Shown here: positions 10,691 to 23,144 of the stretch, one piece after another
Layout of the letters: each line of letters opens with the position of its first letter
Position numbering within the stretch: the stretch's first letter is position 1
Origin: Ulva prolifera
Taxonomy: Eukaryota > Chlorophyta > Ulvophyceae > Ulvales > Ulvaceae
NCBI GenBank assembly: GCA_023078555.1
Contig: CM041196.1
Coordinates: 4,599,658 to 4,663,657 of the forward strand
Direction: 5' to 3'
Length of the DNA stretch: 64,000 bases
Made by a program: the position numbers and the translations under genes
Notes under the pieces: generated by a model
What the model was told of the DNA's origin: nothing
Seen by the model: only the letters and a program-made list of their open reading frames with translations
The model's database searches: none

Positions 10691-13621
10691 CTCATCTCGG
10701 CTGTATCAGTGCCCGTGCAAGTACATGTCCTCTTGGCTGTCCCGGGTCAGACACACATGATCCATTCAGGTCAATGCATTGCCTGATTGTCATCAAGGGG
10801 GCGAGGGACAAAGCTAGCTTACATGCCAGCACATTTCACCAGCACAAAGTTAGCCCCTGGAAGGCTCTGTCTGCACATTTGTTGTTGGATACGAGCTATT
10901 CGAGCTGCAACCTGGCACACATGGTCACTCACACGTTTGCCACTCAGAGTGAATCGTCTCAGATCTTGAGTGCAGTACGTTCGAGAGGGCATGCTGCAAT
11001 ACTGGAGAGGAGCTAGTGCTGATGCAGCGCCACTGAGCGGCCTTTCTCTACACACTCTTCAGCACGGCCGGGCTTCACTGTCTCCACAATATGCCTGGTA
11101 CTGGGCATTTGATTGCATTCTCGTGCCAACAGTGTGATGGAAAGATGTGTGCGTCTGCATTGGATGACTCCTGATTGACCACAGATCTGGACACCGGCGT
11201 TCCGCCGGGAATGATGTGTGCAGCACAGGGACGTGGTACAAGACCGCACGCGTTGTTCGTTTGAACGGCTCCAGGCTCCAGAGTCTGCAGCTGCTACACG
11301 GATGCGGTGCATGCAGGATCTTCCTGGCAAGCCCGTGGCCACGTGTGGACAGGCGACACCGGCCATCACGTGGCATCGGTGCTCTTGGCCTCCGTAAGCA
11401 CCACAGCAGCATTGAACAGGAACAAAGGCGCTGCAGGTCCAGCGGTGCGTATGTGTGTATGTGCTGCCTTGGGCAGTGACATGGACGCCCTCTGTTTGAA
11501 CGATGGGCCCTCATGTACTACATAGTATCGGTGCTCCTGTTTCTGCGCGGCATTGGCGAAGCAAGCCGAGCCTGCAGACGATAGGGGAGCAGCCACGTGC
11601 TCAGGTGCAAATGCTGATTGTAGTGACCATTTGTTTCAAGAGGCAGGTCTGACAGAAGCATTGCAGCATTTGGTTATGGCTGGGAAGCTGGCCCTATCTG
11701 GCTGTTGCCATGCAAACAAATCTTCAGCGCCTGCCAGCTCTGTATGGCATGAGCTGCTTGTCCTGCTCGCATGGCATAGCAGTGATATCGATGCTGCTCA
11801 TTCCAGACAAGGGCTTGGTGCAGAGCGGGAGATCGTTCGGAGTAGTGCTCACCAGCTACCTTAATGATAGCTTCACAGGATTCCCTGATACCTTCACAGT
11901 ATTCGTTTGCGATAGCAGACGGCCTTGCTTGTGAAGAGCTCTGCCGGTCTGCACTCGTCAGGGAGCACATGATGCGGTCTACATACACATGTTACAGTCG
12001 AGGCTCCACCACAGGTACGTGTGTCCACGGACATCACGGAACACTGTGCCACTGCTTGGCAGGAGGTGGCACGAGTTCAGTCCAGTGCACAGTCGCTGCT
12101 TGCACAATGGAGAATGACACCCGGGTCCACATGTTGATATATGCCATGCAGGGTGGCCAACTACAGCCTAGAGGCAGGGGAATAGTGAGCTTTACCTTCA
12201 CCAGCTGCTGCTGTCGATGTTGCTCCTGGATGCCGACAAGGCTAGCACGGCTTGGCAAAGGCTCTTATACATGCCTGCACGCCTGCAGTGAGACATTCTG
12301 GTATATTGGAAATGTATACAGTCTTTATTCGAAATCAGACGACCACGCACATCAAGCCGGCGACATGACATCCGTGCAGAACGGGTTGATGTCCATAGCG
12401 GGAAAGCGCGGCAACACAAGGCTCAGAGCCCTCGAGCCACATCCACAGGCAAGTTGATGTCTTTAGCTCGGTATGTACAGCGCAAGGAGCCAGTGAGTTG
12501 TCTGCTTCTCGCCACATGAGGTCGATCGCCCACAGCGCTACCCATCTTCGAGATATCGCGGGTCCACATGCCTCCTGTGGTGCGTAATACAGCTTGTCTA
12601 GCTCAGGAGTCCAGAGTCTGCACCGTCCTTGTTCATGGCCCCAGTCCTGCCGGACTATTGGGGGTGAATGTATGGCGCTGCAGTGTACTCATGTCCGCTT
12701 GGTGGGTGGAAGCTGTTTAAACGAAATTTCGAGAGGTCGTGCTGTGCTTGTGAAGACTGGTTCACTCATCTGTACATGTATCTACTGCTTATTCGGAAAA
12801 GTTGGCCAACGTTCAGTATCTGTACCTGTGGGACATGTAGCCGTCCACGCTGTGCTGGCTTCTCGAGATCTGCCACTTCTCACCACATTGTCTCGAGATA
12901 CGTACGTGGATGCACTGCACAGCACGTTTCGTACAGTGAAAATGCTGTGACATGCTCGAATTGCATGCGCGCACGCGCCATGATCTTGTGCGATACGCAT
13001 AATTCTGCAGCCACGAAGCACTTTCGAGCATGTCGGAACAACCTTCAGAGTTCGATGCTTTGTTGAAGCAACGGTCCGTCACGATCTGGCGTCACGGCAT
13101 GTCTTGGCCGTGTGCCGAGCTCGGCGCAACGTTAACGCAGCTTTTGAGGCACCTGTATACAGGTAAGCAGCTGGGAATACGTGTACCCTGCATGCTCTTC
13201 TCAGCCATACAGCAGGGAACGGCTTGCCGCTCTAGCTCCGTCGCAACCTGGATGCGGCGAGCAAGCCATCGTCCTGTCGAGCAGTGGGATATTCGCAACG
13301 CTGGTATGGCACGGTGGCGAAGGGCACGCCAAGCTGGTGGGCGATTCGTTTCAATTGCAAGCCTGGCTACCCCGCGCCGGAAATCTCTGATCGACCACTT
13401 GCCACACCAAACCATGCACATGACACCGACTGTAGGAATTAAATGCTTGTGGCGTTTACTGGCACGTGAACCACCGCACTGCTTCTTGATCCAACCTCTT
13501 GACCACATGCCTTAGCAGACCGTCCTGACACCCCAACGCAGCAACGTGGCATAAGATATTGCTCAATCCTATCAAACGTAATTTCCATTCTTCTTGCAGC
13601 ATTACCACATCTCCTGGCGCT
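10691..13621. other. gene-poor stretch, weak coding traces
   Basis: No gene is firmly supported. Several minus-strand frames between 10.8 and 12.3 kb read like protein pieces (around 10819-11055, 11366-11596, 11674-11988 and 12034-12258), but I found no consistent chain of splice sites and recognise none. On the plus strand an ATG frame at 13030 runs about 44 codons to a good donor (CAG|GTAAGC at 13160), and 13202-13390 reads as plausible protein in another frame. The phases do not join cleanly, so this may be a dead short gene. Confidence 0.35.
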
Positions 13622-15477
13622 ATGGCAGGTGTACGTTGGCTGACCTTGTCGATGCTGGCGGGCTCATCGGGCCTCGTTGCAGGAGCACCACAAGATCGTC
13701 TCAGCAGCGGGACCAATTCGCAAGTAGGTGGCAGCATGCAGGTGTGTCTACATCAGCGCTCGCTGACCACGGCCACACGCACATTCGCTGCCCGAGCCGT
13801 GACCCGCGCAGTGCCCGGCAGGCCCTGCAGCTGGCCATGAAGCTCGAGTACATGTGAACTATCCACATCTCCGCGTGATTATTCGTCTAGAGGACCCGCT
13901 TAAAGGGAATTGCTCGTCGGTAATCTGCTTGTCTGGTCAGCTCGGAGTTCCGACACCGCAACCGCCGGGGAAGGTCTGCTACAGCATTGCACGAAGGCAC
14001 CCCGGGGGACATAGCGCACACTAGTTGTATCGCTGACATGACGATTGTTTTGGCGCTGCAATTCGCCACGACATCCTTCCGTTTCGCTCGTGCTCCCAAA
14101 TCCCAATGTGGCGTCTGCAAGCTTGTAACCTCGCAATCGAAGCATCATGTGACGCCGTGGCTGCCGTGACCGCAGCTGCACCGCAGGACCCCGTCGGACT
14201 GCCCGCAACCTTGCACCAGGCTGAGCTGCACCAGCCAGAGTCCATCCTCGAGTCCTCAAGCCGTCGAGCGCTCCAGCAGAGCGGCCGCGACGCTCCCCGG
14301 ACACGCCGCCCCCGCACGCGGTCCCGCTCGCCCCCCCCTCCAGCCTCCCGCTCGACTGCCCTGTCAACCCCCACCCCCACCCCCTCTCCCACCCCCTCCC
14401 CGTCACCCACCCCCACTCCCTCACCGACCCCCTCGCCGTCCCCCACCCCCACCCCTTCACCAACCCCGTCCCCGTCCCCCACCCCCGAGCCCTCCATCGA
14501 GTCCATCCTCTCCAAGCCTGTCGCCGAGTGCGGCGCCGTGATGTCCGAGATCCCAACCGGCCGCTTCCAGCCGTTCCTGCAGCCGCCGGAGGAGGCCGCG
14601 GCAGAGTACGCCGACCTCCTCGGCCCCGACGGCCGCTTCAACATGTCGTACGGCGTGATGGAGCGCGGCGGGGAGTACTGCACGGCGCCTGGCTCAGCCG
14701 CCGAGACGGTGCTTTTCGGCGGCATGATGTTCTGGCAGAATGACGGGGAGTGCTTCCTGCCGCCGACGAAGGAGGACGGCAGCTCCTGCTGCGAGATGTA
14801 CATGTGGCAGCCGAACACGGAGGGCTTCTACTACGACAACTGCTCCATGAGGTGCCCTCCCCGCTCCTCGCGATAGTCGACTTGTAAGCTCGCCGACTCA
14901 CAATCATGCATTTGTGCATACCTGTCAGTATATGCTACCGATACTGGAGGCCTGAGTTCCAGTATATCCATGTCTTCCAGGGACTCTCTTTTGCATTTGG
15001 CACGGTGATAAGAGAATGAATCATCTTCGATGCTCATGGGGGTGATAAGAGAATGAATCATCTTCGATGCTCATGGGGGCGTGGCACACGGACTGAAGAC
15101 TTGCATACATGCATGCTTCACATGCATGTCCTGGCAAATCCCCGTGTGCATGCAGTATGTCGATCGAGGGCGACGGGCTGTGGTGGTTCACGACAGAGAT
15201 CCCGGGCGACGAGAGCAGGGTCGGCTGGGGCCCCGACCCCGCGCCCCACATCCACTACGACGTCCGCTGCAACGACTGCGCCCCCACCGGCGCCTACGAC
15301 ACATCGCGGTACCAGTACTGGAGCAAGTTCTACGCGCGCGAGATCTGCACGATCGAGGAGTGTGGCGACGTCGTCGCGGCGGAGCACCTGTCGACCGAGA
15401 CGACCGGACCCGGCGGCGTTACGCTGTTCCAGTATGACTTTGTGCTCCCGGCTGCGAGCAAGGGCAACCTGAGGTAG
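13622..15477 (+). CDS. secreted intradiol-dioxygenase-like protein with RS/PT-rich linker (paralogue 1)
   Basis: Exons are 13622-13723, 14187-14851 and 15156-15477 (introns phase 0 and phase 2), about 362 residues. Exon 1 encodes a signal peptide (MAGVRWLTLSMLAGSSGLVAG). A linker follows: first Arg/Ser-rich (APRTRRPRTRSRS), then three near-perfect PTPTPSPTPSPS units. The C-terminal 220 residues contain MYMWQPNTEGFYYDN, GDGLWWFTTEIPGDES and APHIHYDVRC. The order WQxxxxGxY, GxxxFxTxxPG, PHIH is that of the intradiol ring-cleavage dioxygenase fold, in which Tyr, Tyr, His and His bind Fe(III). Here the first Tyr and both His are present, but the Tyr expected after PG is missing. There are many Cys, fitting an extracellular protein. 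It could be a cell-wall or matrix protein, or an atypical oxygenase; the fold match is by eye. A paralogue lies at 17472-19511. Confidence 0.7.
14350..14495 (+). repeat. coding minisatellite for PTPTPSPTPSPS repeats
   Basis: C-rich repeats of about 36 bases encode the Pro/Thr/Ser linker of the secreted gene, with at least three near-identical units. The paralogue at 18.4 kb has a PTPKPTPKP version instead. Confidence 0.8.
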
Positions 15478-17471
15478 GGCGCTGTGAGCGGATGCATGCG
15501 GGCGCGCCCCGCGTGAGGCCTGTGTGCTGGCGGGGAGGGGGGCGCGGGCTGCCGTGGAATTCCCGCACGGAGGGATATTGTTGTTTCTTTGTTGCCCCGT
15601 GCACGCCAGTGACGCGTACGCACTAGTGTGGCTGGAGTGGGGGTGCAGAGATGTGCTTCGGAGGCTGCTGGCTGCTGTGTGGAGGGTGCACGCAGCTGCT
15701 GCGGCCGTGCTCGTTTCTGTTACGCCTGCCTCATCTGCTGTCCGCCAGGCTGCCATCTGGAGGTTGCGGTGATTTCTGACTGTTTTGACGGAACGGCGAT
15801 GACAGAAAGAGCGTGGATCGTGTGTGCCTTACTGAAGGGTTTAGATTTGGTGCCAGTGCAAGGCGGCCTGCATGGCGCTTGGGGGGTGGTGTCTGGCGGG
15901 ATGGCGCAGCCCTAGAGGAACGTTGCTGGCCTGTGGCCGTCCGGTGAGGGAGGGACTCAGGCTGTCTGTGCGAGTGCAGCCTTCGCACCGCCTGTGCAGC
16001 GTGTGTGCCAAATCCACGTGTAGTGGAAACGTGGTGCAGCTTTTTCGTGCGGCTGCAGCATGCCCCTTGCAGTCACGGTGACCAAGCGGGCGTTCTGTCA
16101 CCTCGTTGCTAGCAATTGTGCACTTGTGGTACGCTGTGCTGCTGATGTGTAGTGTGTGTGCAGCTGTGTCTGGCATGGGCAGTCAGATGGCTGACTGAGG
16201 TGGCTGAATGCAATGATGGGCAAGGGGCCACCAGTAGCAGTTGCCAGGAGCGAGCAGTGAAGTCACTGTGTGGATCGGCAAGGCCTCAATTTTTGTTCGG
16301 CGGTGAAGCTGAATAGTTGTCTCGGGCAGGGCAAGTGGGCAGCTCAAGCAGATCCGTTGGCTGCGCTGTCGATTATGTGTAGGAGCAGTGGGCAGATTCA
16401 ACCTGCGTTTTGTAGTCTGCAGGCGGGTGTGATTTGGATCAGGCGGAGGAATATGAATAATTTGTGTGTAATAGTAGTGGTGTATTTTCTGACGACGTCA
16501 GGGATGTAGCAGAACCGCAGTATCTTGCTTTGCAGCGACGGCCCAGGCAGTGCGCCGAGTGGATCGTGAAGCAGCAGAACACGAAGCAGGGACTGCTCTG
16601 CTATACCTTCATGATCCCAGATTTAAGATACCGCTCCGAGCAGATGTAGTTGAGCACTAATTGGCGTAAGCTCGTTGGCGTAAGCTCCTTCTCCGTCGAA
16701 GCTGTTGTTGTCGTTGCCACGGATGTGTGTCAACGACGCATTCAGTCGTGCCGGAGCAAACCGTACACCGCAATGAATATTTCAGACAGTGGCACTGATT
16801 TGTTTTCAAGGCTGGTAGTTTCATTGTCCTGCGCACTGCTGCCAAGCCATTCGACGGCGACTGTGCGTGGCCTCGGATCTCTTGTGCCTGGAGGCATCCA
16901 GTTCAGCAAATCAAATGAACATTAGCGAGAAATGACATACATATCGTATCGATCACTGTTCCACGCGCCCTGGCCAGCGCGGCTTGGCAGCGCATTCGTG
17001 CATGAATACCGCAACGAGCGAGGGTCATCGACACTCAACTCACGTAGATATACAAAAGCAAGGGACAATGACATGATTCAAGCCTTTCAAACATAAACAA
17101 CTTCGCCAGTAAACAGCTTGGCTCATCAGACGCTGAATAGGAATGACGCCGTGAGCTACGACAGGCCACGGGCTTCGTGGGCCATCCGCCGGTTCGAGTC
17201 AAGCAACAATTGTAACGATGACAGCGGTAGCAGTCTACCCCAGTGAGGTCTCGGTGACGTGGCCACGTTGGTAATGCAGCCATCCCGTAATCAGCAGTGT
17301 CCAAGGTGGCCAACAAGTGCAGTGCTGCCTGCACGCCTCGAACAGCCGTTGCGCAACGTCTGGCGTGCACCACACTCAGAGGCGCATAAAGAACTCAAAC
17401 TGGCATCAAGGCGGTACATTGATGTGTTCCAGGTAAACACACCTGGACATAGTACAACCTGAGCCGGAAAT
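15478..17471. other. intergenic, nothing supported
   Basis: About 2 kb between the two secreted paralogues. Open frames are short and conflicting. A GGTTCGAGTC string near 17190 resembles a tRNA T-loop, but no cloverleaf could be built around it. It presumably holds the 3' end of the first gene and the promoter of the second. Confidence 0.45.
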
Positions 17472-19511
17472 ATGCGTGCTTTTGCAGTGTTGGCGATTAC
17501 GGCCTTGCTGTCGTGCTCAGCAGTCTCAGCTTCTGCAAAGTCTGAAGATGACATCAAGTCAGGAATTTCACATCTACAAGTAGACGATGTGGTGCGTTTT
17601 TCTGGTTGAAACTGGTTGCATCGCTTTCGTGTGACCTTTTACTACTGCCACTGGAGCAGCAGAGCATGGCTGGAACGCATCCCGTACTTCCCAGAATCCG
17701 TTTTTACCAATCACGCCGTCACCTGGTTGTGTAATGGTGCCCTCCTGTACAGCGACGGGCCATTTTGTGGGACATGGCTCGTGCCCCATGTCGTCGAATC
17801 ATGTCGGGAAACCGAACACATGCACGTTTCGTTCGACACATCATCAGTTAAATGCACGGCACGCCATGTTCAGCGACACCATGTTTACATGCACGCTGTG
17901 TCAAAGCTGTGTGAGCCCGTGCAAGCTATGCCAGTGCTTTGCATGCCCGTAGATTGCTCCCATCGCAGGCTCCTATCGTGGCTGAGCTTGGCTGTAGCGC
18001 TACGTGTCCGGATGCTGCGACAGAATGGCAACTCACGCATGCACACCAGACATATCTTACCTTCACATTGGGTTTCGCCGCAATGCACAATGCCGTGGGA
18101 TGCAGGATGTCGTTGGAGCTTTCCATCACGAGCAGCCGCTTGCTCACATTGCGGAGGTGGACATTGATCCCAGCCACAACAGGGCATTGCTGATGACAAA
18201 GAAAAAGAAGTCATCTAAGCGCAGAACACCACCGAAGAAAAAATCTTCACCCAAGAAGAAGAGCTCGCCAAAGAAGAAGAAGAGGAGCCAACCAAAGAAG
18301 AAAAAGAAGACGCCACCAAAGAAGAAAAGCCCACCAAAGAACAAGAAGAAGACCCCAACAAAGCGTCGAGGCCGTCCCACCCGCCGAAACACCAAGCCCA
18401 AGGCCTCTCCTAAGCCTGCACCTAAGCCTGCTCCCACACCCACTCCCAAGCCCACTCCCAAGCCTACCCCAAAGCCCACACCAGGCTCCATCGAATCCAT
18501 CATCACTACCGATGTCTCCAAGTGCGGCTCCGAGATGGCCGAGATCCCTACCGGCCGCCACACCCCTTCCCTCACGCCCCCGGCAGAGGCTGCCGCTGAA
18601 TACAAAAACATCGTCGGCGCCGATGGCAAATTCCAGATGAAGTACACAACGATCAAGCGAGGCGGGCAGTACTGCACTGCCGATGACTCAAAGGCGGAGA
18701 AGGTCGTGTTCGGTGGCATGATGTTCTGGCACAACGATGGCAAGTGCCACCTGCCTCCGACGAAGCAGGACGGCAGCTCATGCTGCGAGATGTTCATGTG
18801 GCAGCCCAACTCTGCGGGCTTCTACTACGACAACTGCTCCATGAGGTGACCTTTCCTTTATGATTGATCTCTCCTGTATGTGGACTCTGCAACGCATGTT
18901 GCATGCCTCTCTCAGCTGTCAGTGCTCAGCAATTTACTTGCTGTCATATAGAGGGCAGTACCATCACTATGTCACAGAGACCTGCAAATCAACTGCTGTA
19001 CGCAGGAGACTGTGGTGCTACCTGCTTCGCAGCCTGCTTCTATGCGTTGACATCATGATGTGCACAACCCTGCATGCCATGCTGTGCGTCTGTTGCCAGC
19101 AGGAGTATGGCTCACCCACCGCTGCCAAGCTATGAAGCGACAACGGCGACACATGCACGTGCTGCAACGATCAGCATGTGCCCCGTGTGCAGGATGGAGA
19201 TTGAGGGAGATGGCAAGTGGTGGTTCACGACAGAGATGCCGGGCGACGAGAGCAAGGTCGGCTGGGGCCCCGACCCCGCGCCGCACATCCACTACGACAT
19301 CCGCTGCAACAACTGCAAGAACCACAGCGCATTCTTCACCAGTAAGTACCAGTACTGGAGCAAGTTCTACGCGAAGGAGGTCTGCACGGACAAGAAGTGC
19401 GGCAACGTCAAGAAGGAGGACCATCTGTCCAAGGAGATGAAGGGGCCGGGGGGTGTCACCGTGTTCAAGTACAACATGGAGCTCCCGGCCCAGAGCAAGG
19501 GCAAGCTGTAG
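17472..19511 (+). CDS. secreted intradiol-dioxygenase-like protein with Lys/Pro-rich linker (paralogue 2)
   Basis: Exons are 17472-17579 (17591 is an equally in-phase alternative), 18106-18845 and 19193-19511, about 388 residues. MRAFAVLAITALLSCSAVSA is a clear signal peptide. From about residue 65 comes an extremely basic linker of KKKSSPKKK, PPKKK and TPTKRRGRP blocks, grading into PTPKPTPKPTP. The C-terminal domain closely matches the paralogue at 13.6 kb: MFMWQPNSAGFYYDN, GDGKWWFTTEMPGDES, APHIHYDIRC, conserved Cys and the ending KGPGGVTVFKYNMELPA. The intron inside this domain is at the same codon and phase (2). As in paralogue 1, the Tyr expected after PG is absent. Such a basic stretch in a secreted protein suggests binding to an anionic matrix or mineral phase; that is inference only. 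Confidence 0.72.
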
Positions 19512-20659
19512 CTTTGTTCCGTGTGCGTTGTACACGCTGGGCTCACAGGACAGCCCGGGACAGATACTAAGTCGCCCCCGGCCGGAGTGCATCCGGATGG
19601 GGCACTTGCTGTGTGCCCATGCTCGCGGTCACAAGCATGTGCACGTGCCGTGGCCGTGGCGTTGGCACTGTGGGAGTTCTTAAGCTGTGCGAAGGACGCG
19701 ACCAAGCCGCGCCCGTCTCTGCTGCGGTGCAAATAACCCGATTCCAATAATGCTGTCGTCTTCACCTGGGTGCCACAGCGCTGGGCGTGCGTAGCATCTG
19801 CGGCAGTATGCCATCTGGTGGCGGTGTCGCAGAGATCTTCTGCAGCCGGCGTTGCATTAGATGGTGCAGGGTTCGGGGCTCCTAGGGGTTTGTCCAGGGT
19901 GTTGTGGTCTGCCGGTGGCATGGCTGCTCCACCGCATGAGCTCAATGATTAGATCCCATGCATGACACACTCACATGCTGCTCCGGAGCCGGCCGGTGTC
20001 TCTTTCTATGATCAGCTTCTACATGTCTTTCTGGGTCCGCTAGCCTGATGGTCACTATCTGGCAATTCTTACAACGCCAGTAGAGGCAGCTTAACTGCGG
20101 TAAGCTTGACCAGGTTTGTGCACTTTTCATCCTGTCGCTGGTGTTGTGAGGTCTGACTGAACCTTGTTGTCCAGACTGTAAATCAAATAACCAAAATATC
20201 ACGAGCAGGTTCCCGACCGTTATTTTGCCTGCCCGCCACTGTCTGTGCTCCCCCCCCCCCCCCCCCCCCCCCCCCTCCAACCCGCGGTGTCACGTGATTC
20301 TTACGTCGGACATCTGCAATGGCCCAGGGTGTCGTAAACGCATGGCTCTATGCACAAACGTAGTGGCGACAGGCACCACGGTTCAGGACAAGCTCGCGTG
20401 CACAAAGTCAATGTTTTGAAAAGCAGCACCTTCGGTGATCAATTGTCGCTACGTTGGCCAGCTGACCCGGATTCTGAGTCTGGTTATGGGACTTGTTGCT
20501 TTCTCTTGCCAAGGTTGCGCTTGGACCTGGCGTGCGCAAGCGTTGGACACCTGCGTGTTGGTTTGGTGACAGGCCGTTGCCAGCGTTAACTGTACTTAAA
20601 TTCGCAGATGGCCAGTGACAATGACCAGGCGGAGTTTCAAAGTCACATTGATGTGGCCT
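19512..20659. other. intergenic; duplicated 5' flank of DUF5054 genes
   Basis: From about 20330 this resembles 24060-24400, the upstream region of the intact DUF5054 gene (for example GCACAAACGTAGTGGCGACAG against GCACACGTGGAGTGGCGAAAG). The first 800 bases hold no gene I can support. A 26-base C tract lies at 20250. Confidence 0.5.
20250..20275 (+). repeat. C26 homopolymer tract
   Basis: Twenty-six uninterrupted C residues. Similar tracts occur at 26223 (C16), 29983 (C12), 55562 (C31) and 57081 (C23); G tracts are at 31160 (G27) and 31700 (G14). Exact lengths may be affected by sequencing. Confidence 0.9.
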
Positions 20660-23015
20660 GCGCGATTCTGCCGCGTTGTGGTTGCCGTTGGCTTGCTGCG
20701 TGTACAGCGTCAAGTACAGGTGATCACTGAAATGGCAATATGATACGAATGGTGTTCTCCAGCTATCTTGTGCGCCGTAGAAGCATAGACTATGGGATGC
20801 TTGATTGTAAAGGCGGACATCACGCTCGATCACCGCCGCTTGCCAAACAAGCGTGACGTCCTTCCGTACTGCCAGAAAACCTTACCTCACATGACGAACC
20901 CGCGTGTGCATGATCTGGGATTGCGAAGACTGGTACAGCCGGAATTGCAAGACGAGCAAGTTCCCCCAATTGCAGATGCGGTAGCAGCTAATCTCTGCAA
21001 CACTGGTGTACACATATATACATAATACAATCGTGTAGGACGTCGGATTCGGCGGTATCTGGCCAGAGCTGGCTTGGCATCAACATGCACTTTGACTACA
21101 TCCTGACAGCCATCCGCATGGGATCAGGCTTCGAGGCACAAGGCGGATCAGAGATTCACATATACGCGATACACTCCGACATTGCGTCGCTATTTATGTC
21201 CTGCCTCCTGATGTGGCCCTTCACTGCCCATCTGTGCTGATATCTGCCAGGTTGTCCCAGATGGCCACATCTCCTGAACAGCCTTTCCCTACAACGCCCG
21301 TGCAGAGACGATGGACCAGGAGGCCATGTCCGGCGCTCTGCAGCTAACTCACAACCTAAGCAGCCCAGTTCGTGTCCCTGTCAAGACCGTCACCAGCCAG
21401 GTGCACCCCGCTGCCTCCTCCTCCGGGATCCCAACACACAGCGCCCATCTCAGCCCGCATCGCTTTGGCAGGCCTAGCCGAGAGGTGTTGTCTCCAATCG
21501 CATTCACCTGACATGATATCCTCTAGTGGCAGTCACTGCCACTAGAAATTGCCTCTAGTGGCCCCGCGACTAGCGGTGGCCTCTAGTGGCCCCGCGACTC
21601 GAGGTTGCATCTAGTGGCCCCACAAGCCACTAGAGGCAAGTGCACGGTGCACTTTCATGCATGTACGGGAGCGCGGCGCCATCCCGGGTGGAACGATACG
21701 ACACCAAAAACTCACCTGGTACACTCACAACCAACTGGCACGTACACCAACATCTATCTGCTGCAGATACACACGGTGCCACATCGACCTCCCGCCTCCC
21801 TGCTCGCACTGTCCATGAAGCCCGCGTCCCGCCAAATCACAGTCGACTTCAATTTGTACTCCCTCATCGCTGCCCCACCCGTATTCTCCTGCAGCCGGGA
21901 CCGTCGGAACGCAGACCCCAGGGTGCATGACCCGCATGCATGCATGCATCGCGGCGTGCCGGGCCTGACGCGCGGCGTGACGCCAGCCGTCACGGCGCTC
22001 CAGAGGAGCCCAGAGACCCGCGCCATCGATGTCCCGCTCAGTGTCAACGGCGCCACCCCGGGCCCAGCCGTGGAAACCCCCTCAACACCCCCTCAACACC
22101 TCCTTCGTCAGGCGTCCACGTGTGAGGCGTTTGTGGACGTGCTCGTGCCGACCGTGTGGGGGCCTCGAGGTCGTGATGGCCGAAATCGACTCATGATACC
22201 AATGCGATGACCGCGACGTCGAAGACCTTCCGGGCGATGAAGCGCATGGCCCCCCAGTGCCTGTCCGCCGGCGGCTGCGCCACCGCCTTACATGCATGCA
22301 TGCATGTGGCTGCGGTCCGTGGCCACTGCGGTGCTGCGTTGCTGCGAGGCATCGCCGGAGATGTGACCATGACCGCAGCTTGGGCTGATCGGGTGCGTGC
22401 CCTGGGGAGCGTCTATGTGAACACGCCAGATGCTTCTGCACTCAGATGCGGGTCGATAGCTTCAAGATGTCAAGTTGAGCTGCAATGGTCAGGGGATCAT
22501 GCATGTGTGCACGATTCAACGGCAGCACTGGACAGGCCAAGACTGCTCCAGCGATGACGTGACTGACGGCAGCACGACGACAGCGACCTGTGCTCTGAGG
22601 GGGTCTGTTTGCTAAGCACATGTACGCTGCCGTGGCACAATGGCATACCGTGGCTTTCTCTCTCATGCTGAAGACGGTGTGCTTTGCGGCAGGGCCCGAT
22701 ATCGGTCACCCCCCGAAGGACCGGAGCCACAGCAGGAAATTCATTGAACGGTTGTGGCCTCATGTACTTGCGGCGCTGCACAGCGTGGAGCTGCTGGGCG
22801 GCGCAGCACCCCGGCCCTCCACAACATCGCCATGACTTGCTGCTGCTGTGCGCCGTGCGATGGACCCCATGCTGCTACAGGAACCGGCGTTCCGCTCCTT
22901 CGCGCGCCTAATCTCGATGGCTGTGAAACACAAATGCACCTGCGGCATCGACAGCGAGACGGCGCCGGCGTCGTGGGACACATGGGGTGATAACGCTCTC
23001 AGCACCGCCCTCAGC
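20660..23015 (+). pseudogene. dead 5' copy of DUF5054 gene
   Basis: This is homologous to the first five exons and introns of the gene at 24410, in the same order. The remnant of exon 1 with its GTGCGCCG donor is near 20740-20775. Exon 2 is near 21045-21400 (FGGIWPELA, HIYAIHSDIASLF). Exon 3 is near 21950-22080 (GVPGLTRGVTP). Exon 4 is near 22105-22290 (CEAFVDVLVPTV) and exon 5 near 22858-23015 (QEPAFRSFARL, DSETAPASWDTWGD). Several stops and frameshifts interrupt the frame, the exon 3-4 part is shortened, and everything beyond exon 5 is missing. It arose by tandem duplication and has decayed. Its 3' side runs into a remnant of a different gene family at 23145. Confidence 0.85.
21523..21640 (+). 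repeat. CTCTAGTGGC repeat cluster with palindromes
   Basis: CTAGTGGCAGT and its reverse complement flank a single base (21523-21545). GCCTCTAGTGG-type units then recur at about 21551, 21578 and 21610, and the inverted form CCACTAGAGGC closes the cluster near 21628. It sits in a decayed intron of the DUF5054 pseudogene and has no counterpart in the intact gene. Confidence 0.75.
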
Positions 23016-23144
23016 GATCATGACTGCGTGCCTGCAATTACAGCACAAGAACCTCTCACAGAAACCGGTTCACACACGATGTCGGTCGGAGTCGGTGTGG
23101 GGAGTTGGTGTGCAATCACCAGGTCTGCAAGGCTGTGGGTGATT

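Noticed and set aside
14021-14818. 265-codon minus-strand frame rich in Gly/Val/Glu
   Set aside because: It is the complement of the Pro/Thr/Ser linker exon. The plus strand has the signal peptide, splice phases and a paralogue.
17150-17210. tRNA-like GGTTCGAGTC string
   Set aside because: No acceptor, D or anticodon stem could be paired around it. The GTTCGAACC string near 26890 was rejected for the same reason.
18144-18809. 221-codon minus-strand frame with poly-Phe/Gly
   Set aside because: Antisense shadow of the Lys-rich linker of the secreted paralogue 2.
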